Shown: positions 43,136 through 51,780, counted from the first letter of the stretch. The stretch: DNA of 64,000 nt from Verrucomicrobium sp. (GCA_028283855.1 JAPWJX010000003.1:1302001-1366000), one strand, 5' to 3'. Translations and numbers: made by a program. The notes: generated by a model from the sequence alone, not told the origin.

Positions 43136-43474
43136 ATGAGCACCCCGAACATCGTCGCCTACCTGAAGCCCACCTGCGGCTGGAGCATGGGCGTTCGCGC
43201 CGTCCTGGCCAAATACAAGCTGCCCTACGAAGACAAAGACATCATCAACGTCATCGAAAACCGCGAGGAAATGATCCGCAAGAGCGGCCAGCCCCTTTCC
43301 CCCTGCGTTGAAGTGAACGGCACCATGCTCGCCGACATCAGCGGCGAGGAGCTGGAAGCCTGGATGGTCGCCAACGGCGTCGTCCAGCCGGACGCCACCG
43401 ACACCGGCGTCCCCCTCAACCAGCCCTGCGCGCATGAGATGGTGCCCCCCGCGGCGGTGAAGGTGAATTTCTAA
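43136..43474 (+). CDS. Glutaredoxin-like protein (CGWS active site)
   Basis: A 112-residue thioredoxin-fold protein: a KPTCGWSMGVRAVL active site with a single Cys in the canonical pair (CGWS, reminiscent of monothiol CGFS glutaredoxins), followed by LPYEDKDI, the cis-Pro equivalent SPCVEVNG and GEELEAWM. The C-terminal tail carries another Cys (NQPCAHEM). It probably acts in thiol-disulfide or Fe-S handling. A hairpin with T-run inside the convergent NUDIX gene would terminate its transcript. Confidence 0.82.
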   Translation: MSTPNIVAYLKPTCGWSMGVRAVLAKYKLPYEDKDIINVIENREEMIRKSGQPLSPCVEVNGTMLADISGEELEAWMVANGVVQPDATDTGVPLNQPCAHEMVPPAAVKVNF

Positions 43475-43938
43475 CGCGGCGACGCCGTAGTTACTTTCCA
43501 CTCCCGCATCGTCTCGCCCTCGAAGAAGAAGCGGCCCTTGAAATAGGGGCCGCTTTTTTTGTTTAGCAGGAGGGGCAGCCAGTGCCGGTCATCCTGCCAC
43601 ATCCGGTCGTAGGGGATGTCCTCCCAGGCGGACCAGAAGGGGATCGCCTCCTCCGTCGTCTTCAGCTCCCCTTCGATCCCGTCGGCGCGGAAGACGACGC
43701 AGTCGATCCGCATCCCGTCGGCAAAGCGGAAGTAAAGCTCCCCCGCCCGCCGGACGCCCACGGGGCGGACGCCGATTTCCTCCTCCATCTCCCGGATGGC
43801 GGCCCGGCGGGGCGTCTCGCCCGGATCGATCTTTCCGCCCGGGCCGTTCACCTTCCCGGCGCCGAATCCGCGCCGCTTTTCGATGAGGAGAATGCGCCCG
43901 GGCTGGACGGCAAAGCAGAGGACGCAGCGCAGATGCAT
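43471..43938 (-). CDS. NUDIX hydrolase, MTH1-like (8-oxo-dGTPase type)
   Basis: A 155-residue hydrolase. The NUDIX box is GPGGKIDPGETPRRAAIREMEEEIG. Beyond the box, the AWEDIPYDRMWQDDRHWLPLLL segment and the following KGRFFF closely follow the arrangement of MTH1/NUDT1 sanitising enzymes, so oxidised purine nucleotides are the likely substrate. The start ATG at 43938 gives MHLRCVLCFAV. It overlaps the stop of the convergent glutaredoxin gene by four bases. Confidence 0.85.
   Translation of the reverse strand: MHLRCVLCFAVQPGRILLIEKRRGFGAGKVNGPGGKIDPGETPRRAAIREMEEEIGVRPVGVRRAGELYFRFADGMRIDCVVFRADGIEGELKTTEEAIPFWSAWEDIPYDRMWQDDRHWLPLLLNKKSGPYFKGRFFFEGETMREWKVTTASPR
43529..43560 (+). terminator. 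Intrinsic terminator for the glutaredoxin-like gene
   Basis: AAGCGGCCC and GGGCCGCTT form a 9-bp stem with a 9-base loop, followed by a run of Ts on the plus strand, about 55 bases after the glutaredoxin stop. The whole structure lies inside the 3' coding part of the convergent NUDIX gene. Confidence 0.75.
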
Positions 43939-44016
43939 GCCGCCTTCCTGCCATTCGCGGAGGGAAGCGTCAACGCGGCCTTTCCAAAGCCTTGGACAAG
44001 CTTTAGAAAAAGGAAA

Positions 44017-44718
44017 GTGGAACCGACTCCCGAAACCAAACCCTTCTTCTCCTGGCTGCGGAACCGCTTTCTGACCGGCCTCTTCACCGTCCTGCCGGTG
44101 CTCCTCACCTACTGGATCATTCGCTTCGTCTACAACGTGGTGAACGGCCCGGCCGACCGCTACATCCGCGCCCTGGTGGAAAACCACCTCCTGCCCGGCT
44201 CCGATTACTTCCTGGCCCATCATGAGGGGACCATCCCCGGCGCCGGCTTCGCCGTCACCCTGCTCCTCATCTTCCTGATCGGCATCGTCGCCAGCCACCT
44301 CGTCGGCCAGCGGTTCTTCCACTTTTTGGAAACCATCTTCCTGCGCATTCCCGTGGTGAAGGTGATTTACCAGGCCCTGCGCCAAGCCGTGCAGGCGGTG
44401 CAGCAGATCGGCGGCGACCCGTCCGCGGGGGGCAACCCCTTCCGGCAAGTCGCCTACATCACCCTGCCGGGGAGCGAGGCCAAGCTCTTCGGCTTCGTCA
44501 CGGGCCGGTTTGTCGACCCGGAGGGGACGGCCCAGGTCATCCTCTTCGTTCCCAATGCGCCGAGCCCTTTGGCGGGCTTCGTCCTGGCCGTGCCGGAGGA
44601 GAAGGTCCAGCTGGCTCCCTGGCTGACCGGGGAGCAGATGACTAAGATGGTCATTTCCATGGGGTTAATCTCCCCCATCACGGCCGCCACGGCGCCCGTG
44701 CCCGAGGGACAGGCCTGA
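44017..44718 (+). CDS. DUF502 family membrane protein
   Basis: A 233-residue integral membrane protein from the GTG giving VEPTPETKPFFSWLRNRFL. An in-frame ATG at 43933 would add 28 residues overlapping the NUDIX start. Two hydrophobic helices (LFTVLPVLLTYWIIRF and AVTLLLIFLIGIVASHLVG) are followed by a soluble domain with RIPVVKVIYQALRQAV and VLFVPNAPSPLAGFVLAVP-type segments. The family function is unknown. Divergent from the NUDIX gene. Confidence 0.85.
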   Translation: MEPTPETKPFFSWLRNRFLTGLFTVLPVLLTYWIIRFVYNVVNGPADRYIRALVENHLLPGSDYFLAHHEGTIPGAGFAVTLLLIFLIGIVASHLVGQRFFHFLETIFLRIPVVKVIYQALRQAVQAVQQIGGDPSAGGNPFRQVAYITLPGSEAKLFGFVTGRFVDPEGTAQVILFVPNAPSPLAGFVLAVPEEKVQLAPWLTGEQMTKMVISMGLISPITAATAPVPEGQA

Positions 44719-44764
44719 TTTTGCTAGGCGGTTGAGGCGGGGTCTGCCTAGATTCTGCCCCTCT

Positions 44765-45460
44765 ATGGCACGCTCCACCCTCCTCCTGATCGCGCTGATT
44801 CCTCTTTTCTTTGCCGGCTGCGGCAGGCAAAACAGCGCCACTATTAAAACCGACGACCAAAAAATCAGCTACGGAATCGGCCTGAACCTGGGCAAGAGCA
44901 TGAAACAGCAGGGCCTGGAGGTCGACGCGCAGGCGGTCGCCGCGGGCATCGCCGACGCGCAGTCCGGCGCCAAGCCCAAGGTGGCCATCAACGAAATCGA
45001 GTCCCTCATGCTGGCCAAGCAGCAGCAGCTCATGAAGGACCGCCTCAAGGCAGACGCGGCCGCCGCCAGCAAGAACGCCGCCGACGGCGAGGCCTTCCTG
45101 AAAGAGAATGAGAAGAAGGCCGGCGTGAAGACCACCGCCAGCGGCCTCCAATACAAGGTTGAGAAGGAAGGCAAAGGCAAGAAGCCGTCCGCCACCAGCA
45201 CCGTCACCGTCAACTACCGCGGCACCCTGATCGACGGCAAGGAATTCGACAGCTCCTACAAGCGCAACGAGCCCGCCACCTTCCCCGTCAACGGCGTCAT
45301 CCCCGGCTGGACCGAAGGGCTTCAGCTGATGACCGAAGGGTCCAAGTACCAGTTCTTCATCCCCGCCAAGCTGGCCTACGGCGAGCAGGGCGCGGGCAAC
45401 GGCGTCATTCCTCCCGGTGCGACGCTCGTCTTCGAGGTCGAGTTGCTGAAGATCGACTAA
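44765..45460 (+). CDS. FKBP-type peptidyl-prolyl isomerase lipoprotein
   Basis: A 231-residue Mip/FkpA-like protein. The N-terminus MARSTLLLIALIPLFFAGC provides a lipobox Cys. A helical dimerisation region (about 35-115, ISYGIGLNLGKSMKQQGL) precedes the FKBP domain with VTVNYRGTLIDGKEFDSSY, FPVNGVIPGWTEGLQLM and the IPPGATLVFEVELL ending. It probably helps fold periplasmic or outer-membrane proteins. A strong terminator follows. Confidence 0.93.
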   Translation: MARSTLLLIALIPLFFAGCGRQNSATIKTDDQKISYGIGLNLGKSMKQQGLEVDAQAVAAGIADAQSGAKPKVAINEIESLMLAKQQQLMKDRLKADAAAASKNAADGEAFLKENEKKAGVKTTASGLQYKVEKEGKGKKPSATSTVTVNYRGTLIDGKEFDSSYKRNEPATFPVNGVIPGWTEGLQLMTEGSKYQFFIPAKLAYGEQGAGNGVIPPGATLVFEVELLKID

Positions 45461-45474
45461 GCGCCCCAAATCGA

Positions 45475-45507
45475 AAAACCGCGGTCAGTAAAGGCCGCGG
45501 TTTTTTT
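45475..45507. terminator. Bidirectional intrinsic terminator (FKBP / UDP-glucose pyrophosphorylase)
   Basis: AAACCGCGG and CCGCGGTTT form a 9-bp stem with T-runs on both strands, between the convergent FKBP and pyrophosphorylase genes. Confidence 0.88.
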
Positions 45508-45543
45508 GTGCCCCAAGGGCCTGGGTCGTTACGTTAACGCGAC

Positions 45544-46920
45544 CTAGAGAGTGACCTCCCGGTCGGCGTAAGCGCCGGGGGGGAGGGGGGCGTCCTCACG
45601 CCGCGGGTTGGTTACCGTCACCGCGCCTTGCAGGCGGACGCCGGAGGAAAAGAGGACAGGCCCCCTTACCGTCAGGCGGCGGCAGGAGCGCAGGGAGGGG
45701 ATCCCGGCGGCAAACTTGGCGTCGAAATCGTCGATCCGCTTGTAGTGAGCCCCATCCAGGTCGATGAGCGGCAGGGCTTCCGCCCTTAGGCGGAGCGTTT
45801 CCTCCTCCAGCGCGTAAGCGTCGGAGCGGAGGGCCAGAAGGTCGTTGGTCGTCTTCACCGGCAGGAAGCGGGTGCGGGGGACGACGACGGCTTCCGCTCC
45901 CTCGAAGGCCTCGATGGCCGCGCCCATCGCCGTTTCCAGCTGGATGACGGCAGGGGAGGCGGGATCGCGCGGATCGACGGTCTTCCTGTTGAAGATGACC
46001 GGCAGGGCGATGGAGCCTTGCCCGGCCTCCAACGCGGCGCGGAGCTGCCGCAGGTCGATCCATAGATTGTTCGTGTTGAAGAAGCGATGCCGGGAAATGT
46101 CGCCGAAGGCGGCCTGGTCTTCCGGCGGGCATTGGGCGATTTCCCGCAGCCGCAGCCGTCCCGTGGCGCGGTCGCGGCAGAGGTGGCCTCCCTTGCGGTC
46201 GGCCTCCGTCCTTTCCGTCACCTCCATGAGGAAGGGGGCGCCGGACGCGGCGAAACGCTCCAGCAGGAGCGGGTCCAGGGTGGCTCCCAGGTTGTCGGCG
46301 TTGGATACGAAGAGGTAGCGAAAGCCCTGTTCCAGGAGGGAGGCGAGCCGTCCGCTGCCCGCCAACGCGGCGTAGAGGTCGCCGTGGCCGGGGGGGCACC
46401 AGGCCATATCGGGATCGGCCGCCTGGGCCGGGGCCAGGGTGGCGGCATCGACTTTCGGCGCCTTGTTTTGGAGCAGCTCCCAGGTTTCGGGGCCGCCCAG
46501 GGAGGGGTAGCGTTCCGCCAGAAAGGCGCGGGTGTCGGCGCTGGTGGTGAAGCTGTCCATCAGGAGGAAGCCAGGCCCGTCTCCCCCCTTCCGGAGCCGC
46601 AGGACATGGCGGCAGATCAGGTCCAGGAAGGTCAGCCCTTCCTTGACCGGCAGCAGGGACTTGGCCCGCTCCAGTCCCATGCCGGTGCCCAGGCCGCCGT
46701 TGAGTTTTAGAATGCAGGCTTGGGAAAGAAGGGAACGGTTGGAACTCTCTTTGCCCGGCTGATGGACCGGCAGGGAGGCGAGAGCTTCTATGGAAGGCTC
46801 CGGGATCTGGCCTGTTTCTCCCCGGGCCAGGGCTTCGTAACTGCGGCGGAAGGAGGAGATGGCGGCGGCGGAAGCGCCTGAGCCTTCCATCAAACGGGCG
46901 AAAAGGGAGAAATCAGCCAT
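45544..46920 (-). CDS. UTP--glucose-1-phosphate uridylyltransferase, eukaryote-type (UDPGP family)
   Basis: Makes UDP-glucose; 458 residues from the ATG giving MADFSLFARLMEG. The nucleotide-binding motif LKLNGGLGTGMG, the KSLLPVKEGLTFLDL lysine segment, SNADNLGATLD, FNTNNLWIDL and the C-terminal left-handed helix region are as in the eukaryotic UDPGP family rather than GalU. It supplies the precursor for UDP-glucuronate and hence the epimerase and UDP-xylose synthase encoded in this window. It is monocistronic. Confidence 0.9.
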   Translation of the reverse strand: MADFSLFARLMEGSGASAAAISSFRRSYEALARGETGQIPEPSIEALASLPVHQPGKESSNRSLLSQACILKLNGGLGTGMGLERAKSLLPVKEGLTFLDLICRHVLRLRKGGDGPGFLLMDSFTTSADTRAFLAERYPSLGGPETWELLQNKAPKVDAATLAPAQAADPDMAWCPPGHGDLYAALAGSGRLASLLEQGFRYLFVSNADNLGATLDPLLLERFAASGAPFLMEVTERTEADRKGGHLCRDRATGRLRLREIAQCPPEDQAAFGDISRHRFFNTNNLWIDLRQLRAALEAGQGSIALPVIFNRKTVDPRDPASPAVIQLETAMGAAIEAFEGAEAVVVPRTRFLPVKTTNDLLALRSDAYALEEETLRLRAEALPLIDLDGAHYKRIDDFDAKFAAGIPSLRSCRRLTVRGPVLFSSGVRLQGAVTVTNPRREDAPLPPGAYADREVTL

Positions 46921-47189
46921 TCTTTTATATCCAACGCGAATAAAGGGTGTTCGTTTGACCTTGGCCCTTCCCGATGGGGGAGGCAAGGCTCCTAATTTCC
47001 TTCAAACTCTTCCGACTCCAAATTTTTTTCGTGGAAAATGCCCGTTTTGCGGTCTCATTTGTTGCAATGTGCATGGGGCCATCGCTCTTTCTCATCGTTT
47101 TTTAAATGTTTCCTATATTCATATTATTAATAAGAAACGAGTTGTGAAATATGTCGTGCAAATGGCATGACCCCGGCTTGTAAAGGGGT
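46921..47189. other. AT-richer intergenic region
   Basis: About 270 bases between the pyrophosphorylase start and the DUF1328-like gene, clearly richer in A+T than the rest of the window, with several T- and A-runs. It must hold the promoters for both directions. I see no convincing RNA gene, riboswitch or long inverted repeat in it. A frame through the region has no homology I recognise. Confidence 0.5.
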
Positions 47190-47384
47190 GTGAAGAAATC
47201 TCTGCGATGCATCAAATCCCCTCCGGAATGGGAGGGATTCCTCTGCGGCGCGGCCATTGTCTTGGCGACGCTGGGTTTCAGCGGCTGGGCGGGCACGGCC
47301 AGCGGCATTGTACAGATTTTGGCCGTCATCTTCGGCGTCCTTCTTCTTTTCTCCTGCTATCTCTCCCGCCCTCACTCCTCCTAA
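47190..47384 (+). CDS. DUF1328-like small membrane protein
   Basis: A 64-residue protein with two membrane helices. Residues 18-58 (AAIVLATLGFSGWAGTASG then a second hydrophobic helix) follow the DUF1328/YtjA pattern of GFGGLAGTAAG-like turns. The GTG start at 47190 is tentative: the GGGG ribosome-like stretch lies too close and no other start codon is in frame nearby. Function unknown; it may be envelope-stress linked in other bacteria. It precedes the response regulator by 13 bases. Confidence 0.6.
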   Translation: MKKSLRCIKSPPEWEGFLCGAAIVLATLGFSGWAGTASGIVQILAVIFGVLLLFSCYLSRPHSS

Positions 47385-47397
47385 ATTCCCCCCCCTC

Positions 47398-48732
47398 ATG
47401 CGTATCCTCATTGTCGATGACGAAACCGCCATTCGCAAAACCACCCTCCTGGCGATCCAGGTGGAAGGCCATGAAGCCGACGCCGTGGACAGCGGCCATT
47501 TGGCCCTGCGCAAGATGGCGGAGGAATCTTACGACTTGGTTTTCCTGGATCTGCGCTTGGGCCGGGAGGACGGCCTCGACATCCTCAAGCAGATCCTAAA
47601 GATCAACGCCCAGCTGCCGGTGGTGGTCTTCACCGCCTTTGCCTCCGTGGAGACGGCGGTGGAAGCGATGCGGCGCGGGGCCTTTGATTACATCCCAAAG
47701 CCCTTTACCCCGGAGCATCTCCGGCAGGTCATCCAGAAAGTCCAGAAGACCCGGCGGCTGGAGGGGAAGATCGCCGATCTGGAGAACCGCATCTCCAAGA
47801 GCACGCCGGAAGCCGACCTGACCACGAAGGACCCGCTGCTTCAGGCGGTCTATGAGACGGCCTTCCGCGCCGCCGCGACGCCCGCCACGATTCTCATCCT
47901 GGGGGAAAGCGGCACGGGCAAAAGCGTCATAGCCCGCGCCATCCACCAGCGGAGCCTGCGGAAGGACCAGCCATTCGTCACCGTCAGCTGTCCCAGCCTT
48001 TCCCGGGAGCTTTTGGAGAGCGAGCTCTTCGGCCACCTGAAGGGCTCCTTTACCGGCGCGGTGAGCGACACGTGGGGCAAGGTGGCCGCCGCCGACAACG
48101 GCACCCTCTTCCTGGACGAGATCGGCGAGCTGCCGATGGAGATCCAGCCGAAGCTCCTGCGCCTCCTCCAGGAAAAGGAATACGAGCGGGTGGGGGAGAA
48201 CAAGCCCCGCCACGCCGACGCGCGCATCATCGCCGCGACGAACCGGGACCTAGCCGCCGGGGTGAAAGAGGGGCGCTTCCGCGAGGACCTCTTCTACCGG
48301 CTCAACGTCATCACCCTGCACATGCCGCCGCTGCGCGAGCGCCCGCACGACCTGATGACCATCGCGGACAATTACCTCGAATTTTTCGCCCGCCAGACGG
48401 CCAAGAAGGTTTCCGGCTTTTCGGAGGAGGTCCGGGACTGCATCCGCCGCTACCATTGGCCGGGGAACCTCCGCGAGCTGCGCAACGCGGTGGAGCGGGC
48501 CGTCATTCTTTGCAACGGGGAAAAGATCGGCCTTTCCGACCTGCCGGACGCCATCCACCTGACGCAGGGGGAGGCGTCCCTTAACCTAGGCGCGCAGGCG
48601 ACGCTCGACGAGCTGGAGCGGGAACACATCCGCCTGGTCCTGGCGAAGTCCCACAGCTTTGACGCCGCGGCCAAGACCCTGGGCATCGATCCGGCCACCC
48701 TTTACCGCAAGCGCAAGAAGCTAAGCCTCTGA
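47398..48732 (+). CDS. Sigma-54-dependent response regulator (NtrC family)
   Basis: A 444-residue regulator. A receiver domain (MRILIVDDETAIR; phospho-Asp in VFLDLRLG near residue 54; KPFTPEHL) precedes the AAA+ domain with Walker A GESGTGKS, the sigma-54 contact loop LKGSFTGA (GAFTGA in most members), Walker B LFLDEIGELP and the arginine region. A Fis-type helix-turn-helix at the end (SFDAAAKTLGIDPATLYRKRKKL) binds DNA. It is followed by a histidine kinase gene 34 bases on, its likely partner. Confidence 0.93.
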   Translation: MRILIVDDETAIRKTTLLAIQVEGHEADAVDSGHLALRKMAEESYDLVFLDLRLGREDGLDILKQILKINAQLPVVVFTAFASVETAVEAMRRGAFDYIPKPFTPEHLRQVIQKVQKTRRLEGKIADLENRISKSTPEADLTTKDPLLQAVYETAFRAAATPATILILGESGTGKSVIARAIHQRSLRKDQPFVTVSCPSLSRELLESELFGHLKGSFTGAVSDTWGKVAAADNGTLFLDEIGELPMEIQPKLLRLLQEKEYERVGENKPRHADARIIAATNRDLAAGVKEGRFREDLFYRLNVITLHMPPLRERPHDLMTIADNYLEFFARQTAKKVSGFSEEVRDCIRRYHWPGNLRELRNAVERAVILCNGEKIGLSDLPDAIHLTQGEASLNLGAQATLDELEREHIRLVLAKSHSFDAAAKTLGIDPATLYRKRKKLSL

Positions 48733-48766
48733 CCATGTTTCTCCTTTCTCAACCGGTCCCAAGACG

Positions 48767-50581
48767 ATGCTGAGATGGCGTCTTTCCCTGGGCATGGTCA
48801 CGCTGATGGCCCTCCTGCTCGCGGTGGGCTGCTACGCGGTGTGGCTCCTGGACAGCCTCGGCCCGGCGGTCAAGCGGGTGCTGGACAACAATTACCGCGC
48901 CATCAAGGCGATTGAGGATATCCGCGTTGCCACGCTGCGGATCAACAGCACCTACTTCAGCCCCAGCCCGGAGGCGCTGCCCAGCTTCGACAAGGCCGCC
49001 TTCGACGACAATCACCGGGCGATCGACGCCGCCGTCGAAGAGCTGCGCTCCGTGCCGATGCCCGCGGCCGAGTCGGAGGCCGCCCGCCGCCTGGACGGCG
49101 CGCTCGACACTTACTTGAGGCTTTATGGGAGGCTCTTTGCCGCCAGCACGCGGGACAAGACGGAGAGCCTGCTGATGATGCAGCGGATCCAGGACTCCAC
49201 CCTTCTCATCAGCGAGGCGGCCGACCGCCTCCTCTCCTTCAACGAAGAGGCGATGCTCGACGCCGACCGCAAGGCCCGCCAGCACGCGAAGGACTCCATT
49301 CATTTCCTGCTCCTGGCCATGGGCCTGGCGCTGGCCGTGGCCATTTACGCCTCCTATCGGATGGGGTCCGCCGTCCTGGAGCCCATCCGCGTGCTGACCG
49401 ATTTTACGGGACGCATCGGCTCCGGGCAGCTGGACATCAGCGCGCCGGTCCTTTCCGAGGACGAGCTGGGCAAGCTGGCCTCCTCCTTCAACACCATGGC
49501 GGCCCAGCTGCGCGCCTATCGTCAAACCACCTCGGAACGGATCTTCAAGCTCAACCATACCATGGAGGCGACGCTCTCCGCCTTCCCGGACCCGATCTTC
49601 GTCATCGACCGGGAGCGGCGCATCACCCTGCGCAATCCGGCGGCGCTCCGCTTCGGGGAGGAGCTGGGTTTCGGCGACGGGCTGCCGCCGGAAATGGCGG
49701 ACCGGATCACCCAGGCGCTGGAGACCGGCCTGGACTACCTCCCGTCCTCCTTCCGGGACACGCTCTTTTACCGCGTCAACGAGCAGGAGAAATCGTTCCT
49801 TCCGCGCGTCTTGGTCATGCGCGGCCAGCACGGGGAAATGGACGGATTGGCCGTCGTTCTTCAGGACATGACCCGCTTCCGCCTGATGGACGACGTGAAG
49901 ACCAATCTGATTTCCACCGTCAGCCACGAGCTGCGCACCCCGCTGACCAGCATCCGCATGGCCTTCCATATCCTCATGGAGCGGAAGATCGGCGCGTTGA
50001 CGGACAAGCAGGCCGACCTTTTGGGCGTCGCCCGGGAGGACGCGGAGCGGCTGCTCCGCACGCTGAATGACCTGCTAGACCTCGCCCGGCTGGAGGACGG
50101 CCGCCACAACCTGCACTACGACCTCGTCGCCCCCGAGGAGCTGGGCCGGGAGGTCGTCCAAGAGGCGGAAAGCGCCGCGGACCGCCATCACGTGCGGCTG
50201 GTGATAGAGGCCGGCAAGGAGGGCCTCCCCAGCATGATGATCGACCGCGCCCGGGTGAAGCACGTCCTGGCTCACTTCCTGGACAATGCCATCAAGCACT
50301 CCCCCTCCGGCGCCACCGTCCGCCTGGGCATCGAAAGGCGCCCGGGAGACCAGATACGCTTTTCCGTGGAGGACCAGGGGGAGGGGATCCCGTCCGAGTT
50401 CCAGGGGCGGATCTTTGACAAGTTCTTCCGCGTGCCCGGGCGGCCGAAGACCGGAGCGGGCATCGGCCTTTCCATCGCGCGCCAGATCGTGCAGGCCCAT
50501 TTGGGCCGCATCGGCGTTCACAGTGGCGCGCAGGGCGGAAGTGAGTTTTATTGTGAGCTGCCGCTCGACGGCAAAAATTAG
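48767..50581 (+). CDS. Membrane sensor histidine kinase
   Basis: A 604-residue kinase. Two membrane helices (about 7-27 and 182-200) flank a helical periplasmic sensor domain. A HAMP linker (EPIRVLTDFTGRIGSG), a PAS-like domain (AFPDPIFVIDRERRI), the HisKA box with the phospho-acceptor His in STVSHELRTPLTSIR, and an HATPase with LDNAIKHSP, DQGEGIP and GAGIGLSIAR follow. The layout resembles KinB-type kinases. It lies between the NtrC-type regulator and a second, frameshifted response regulator. Confidence 0.92.
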   Translation: MLRWRLSLGMVTLMALLLAVGCYAVWLLDSLGPAVKRVLDNNYRAIKAIEDIRVATLRINSTYFSPSPEALPSFDKAAFDDNHRAIDAAVEELRSVPMPAAESEAARRLDGALDTYLRLYGRLFAASTRDKTESLLMMQRIQDSTLLISEAADRLLSFNEEAMLDADRKARQHAKDSIHFLLLAMGLALAVAIYASYRMGSAVLEPIRVLTDFTGRIGSGQLDISAPVLSEDELGKLASSFNTMAAQLRAYRQTTSERIFKLNHTMEATLSAFPDPIFVIDRERRITLRNPAALRFGEELGFGDGLPPEMADRITQALETGLDYLPSSFRDTLFYRVNEQEKSFLPRVLVMRGQHGEMDGLAVVLQDMTRFRLMDDVKTNLISTVSHELRTPLTSIRMAFHILMERKIGALTDKQADLLGVAREDAERLLRTLNDLLDLARLEDGRHNLHYDLVAPEELGREVVQEAESAADRHHVRLVIEAGKEGLPSMMIDRARVKHVLAHFLDNAIKHSPSGATVRLGIERRPGDQIRFSVEDQGEGIPSEFQGRIFDKFFRVPGRPKTGAGIGLSIARQIVQAHLGRIGVHSGAQGGSEFYCELPLDGKN

Positions 50582-50604
50582 AAAGAATCCGAAGGAGAAG
50601 TTTT

Positions 50605-51283
50605 ATGACTAAGCGCATTCTGGTGGTCGACGACGAGCCCAACATCCGGCTGAGTTTCCGCTACGGGCTCTTGTCCGACGCGTGGCAGGTGGAGGAGGCG
50701 GCCAACGGCATGGAGGCGGTGGAAAAGGCCCGCAAGGCGCCGTATGACGTCATGCTGATCGACCTGCGGATGCCGGGAATGGACGGCCTCCAGACCCTGG
50801 CCAAGCTGCAGGAGGCCGGCCTCCGCATCCCCGCGGTCATGGTCAGCGCCCACGCCACCACGGACACCGTCCTGCAGGCCGTCCGCCTGGGAACGCTGGA
50901 TTGTCCTCACTAAGCCGGTGACGCCGGAGCAGCTCCGCGCCTCCCTGCAGGAAGTGCTGGGCCGGTTCGACTTCTCCCGCGCCCTGCCGCTGGCGCCGGG
51001 CCGCCCTTTCACGGCGGCGGAAAAGCTCCAGCTGGCCAAGTATCACGTTTTCGAAAACCGCTATAAGGAAGCGCGGGAGCTTCTTCAGCAACTAATCGAC
51101 GGGGGCGGCCATCAGGAGGAGGCGCTCCTCCTCCTGGGAATCCTTTGCGAGATCAGCCAGGACTTCTCCGGGGCGGAGGATTACTATCTGCGGGTGCTGC
51201 GGCCCTCCGTTCCCTCCTCTGAGTGGAAAGATCCCTCCCGGGCGCGCTGGCTCTTCGAGCATTTGAGCGGCCAGGACGAATAA
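50605..51283 (+). pseudogene. Response regulator with C-terminal helical repeat domain, interrupted by a one-base frameshift
   Basis: The receiver begins MTKRILVVDDEPNIRLSF, with phospho-Asp in MLIDLRMPGMDG, and runs in frame to a stop at 50911-50913. Just after LGTLD the expected F-L-T-K-P switch-lysine motif is encoded in another frame. Reading ACT-AAG-CCG from 50908 gives TKPVTPEQLRASL and continues to 51283. One extra base (around 50902-50905) explains the shift. The downstream part resembles a TPR-like helical domain (EALLLLGILCEISQDFSGAEDYY). If the base is real, only a truncated receiver of 102 residues is made, with possible re-initiation at the GTG at 50918. A sequencing error is the main alternative. 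Confidence 0.8.
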
Positions 51284-51285
51284 GC

Positions 51286-51318
51286 AAAAAGCCGCCCCGG
51301 AAACCGGGGCGGCTTTTT
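51286..51318. terminator. Bidirectional intrinsic terminator
   Basis: AAAAAGCCGCCCCGG-AAA-CCGGGGCGGCTTTTT is a perfect 15-bp stem with a 3-base loop. It separates the response regulator from the convergent LTXXQ gene. Confidence 0.93.
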
Positions 51319-51337
51319 CTTGGAAGCGGTGCCCGGG

Positions 51338-51724
51338 TTACTCCTGCGCCGCCTTGTGATGGTGGCCGGTCTTGGCGAATGTTTCCTTCTGCTCGGGGGT
51401 CAGGATGGCGTCGATCTTGGAGCGGGTCTGCTGGTGCAGGCTTTTGAACTGCGTCTTTTTTTCGTCCTTGGAGAGGCCGGAGTTGGCCTTGATGGCTTTG
51501 GCCGATTGGGCCTCGTTTGTGTAGATCGTCCGCGCCTGGGCCTGCTGGGCGGCGGTCAGGTTCAGTTTTTCGGTGAGTTTTTCGACGTGACGGTCGATCC
51601 GCTCCTGGGGGCCGCTTTCGGCGGTGGCCGGGGTCTTGGTCTGGGCGGAGGCGGCGCCGATGCCTGCCAAGGCCATGGCGGCGGTGAGAAGGAAGGCGCA
51701 GGTCAAACGCAGGGAATGTTTCAT
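51338..51724 (-). CDS. LTXXQ (Spy/CpxP-like) periplasmic protein 1
   Basis: A 128-residue exported protein. The signal peptide MKHSLRLTCAFLLTAAMALAGIGAASAQ is cleaved near residue 28. The mature helical part carries two LTXXQ motifs (LTAAQ, LTPEQ) typical of Spy/CpxP chaperone-type proteins that buffer envelope stress. It is the first of three such genes on this strand beside a two-component system. Its C-terminus is His-rich (GHHHKAAQE), which could bind metal. Confidence 0.85.
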   Translation of the reverse strand: MKHSLRLTCAFLLTAAMALAGIGAASAQTKTPATAESGPQERIDRHVEKLTEKLNLTAAQQAQARTIYTNEAQSAKAIKANSGLSKDEKKTQFKSLHQQTRSKIDAILTPEQKETFAKTGHHHKAAQE

Positions 51725-51780
51725 AGTTGCCCGATTGAACCGGGCTCCCCGCGGGAAGTTGCGGCCTAGTTGCCGGAGGC

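Noticed and set aside
46859-47170. Open frame across the AT-rich intergenic region
   Set aside because: It starts antisense within the pyrophosphorylase gene, its composition changes abruptly at the gene boundary, and it has no recognisable domain.
47163-47176. Possible sigma-54 promoter (TGGCATG...GGC) before the DUF1328-like gene
   Set aside because: GG and GC are ten bases apart as required, but the -12 element lacks the TT of TTGC, and the predicted transcript would begin almost at the GTG.
50895-50915. Programmed ribosomal frameshift in the response regulator
   Set aside because: No slippery heptamer, stimulatory stem or internal ribosome-like site is visible; a plain indel or sequencing error is simpler.
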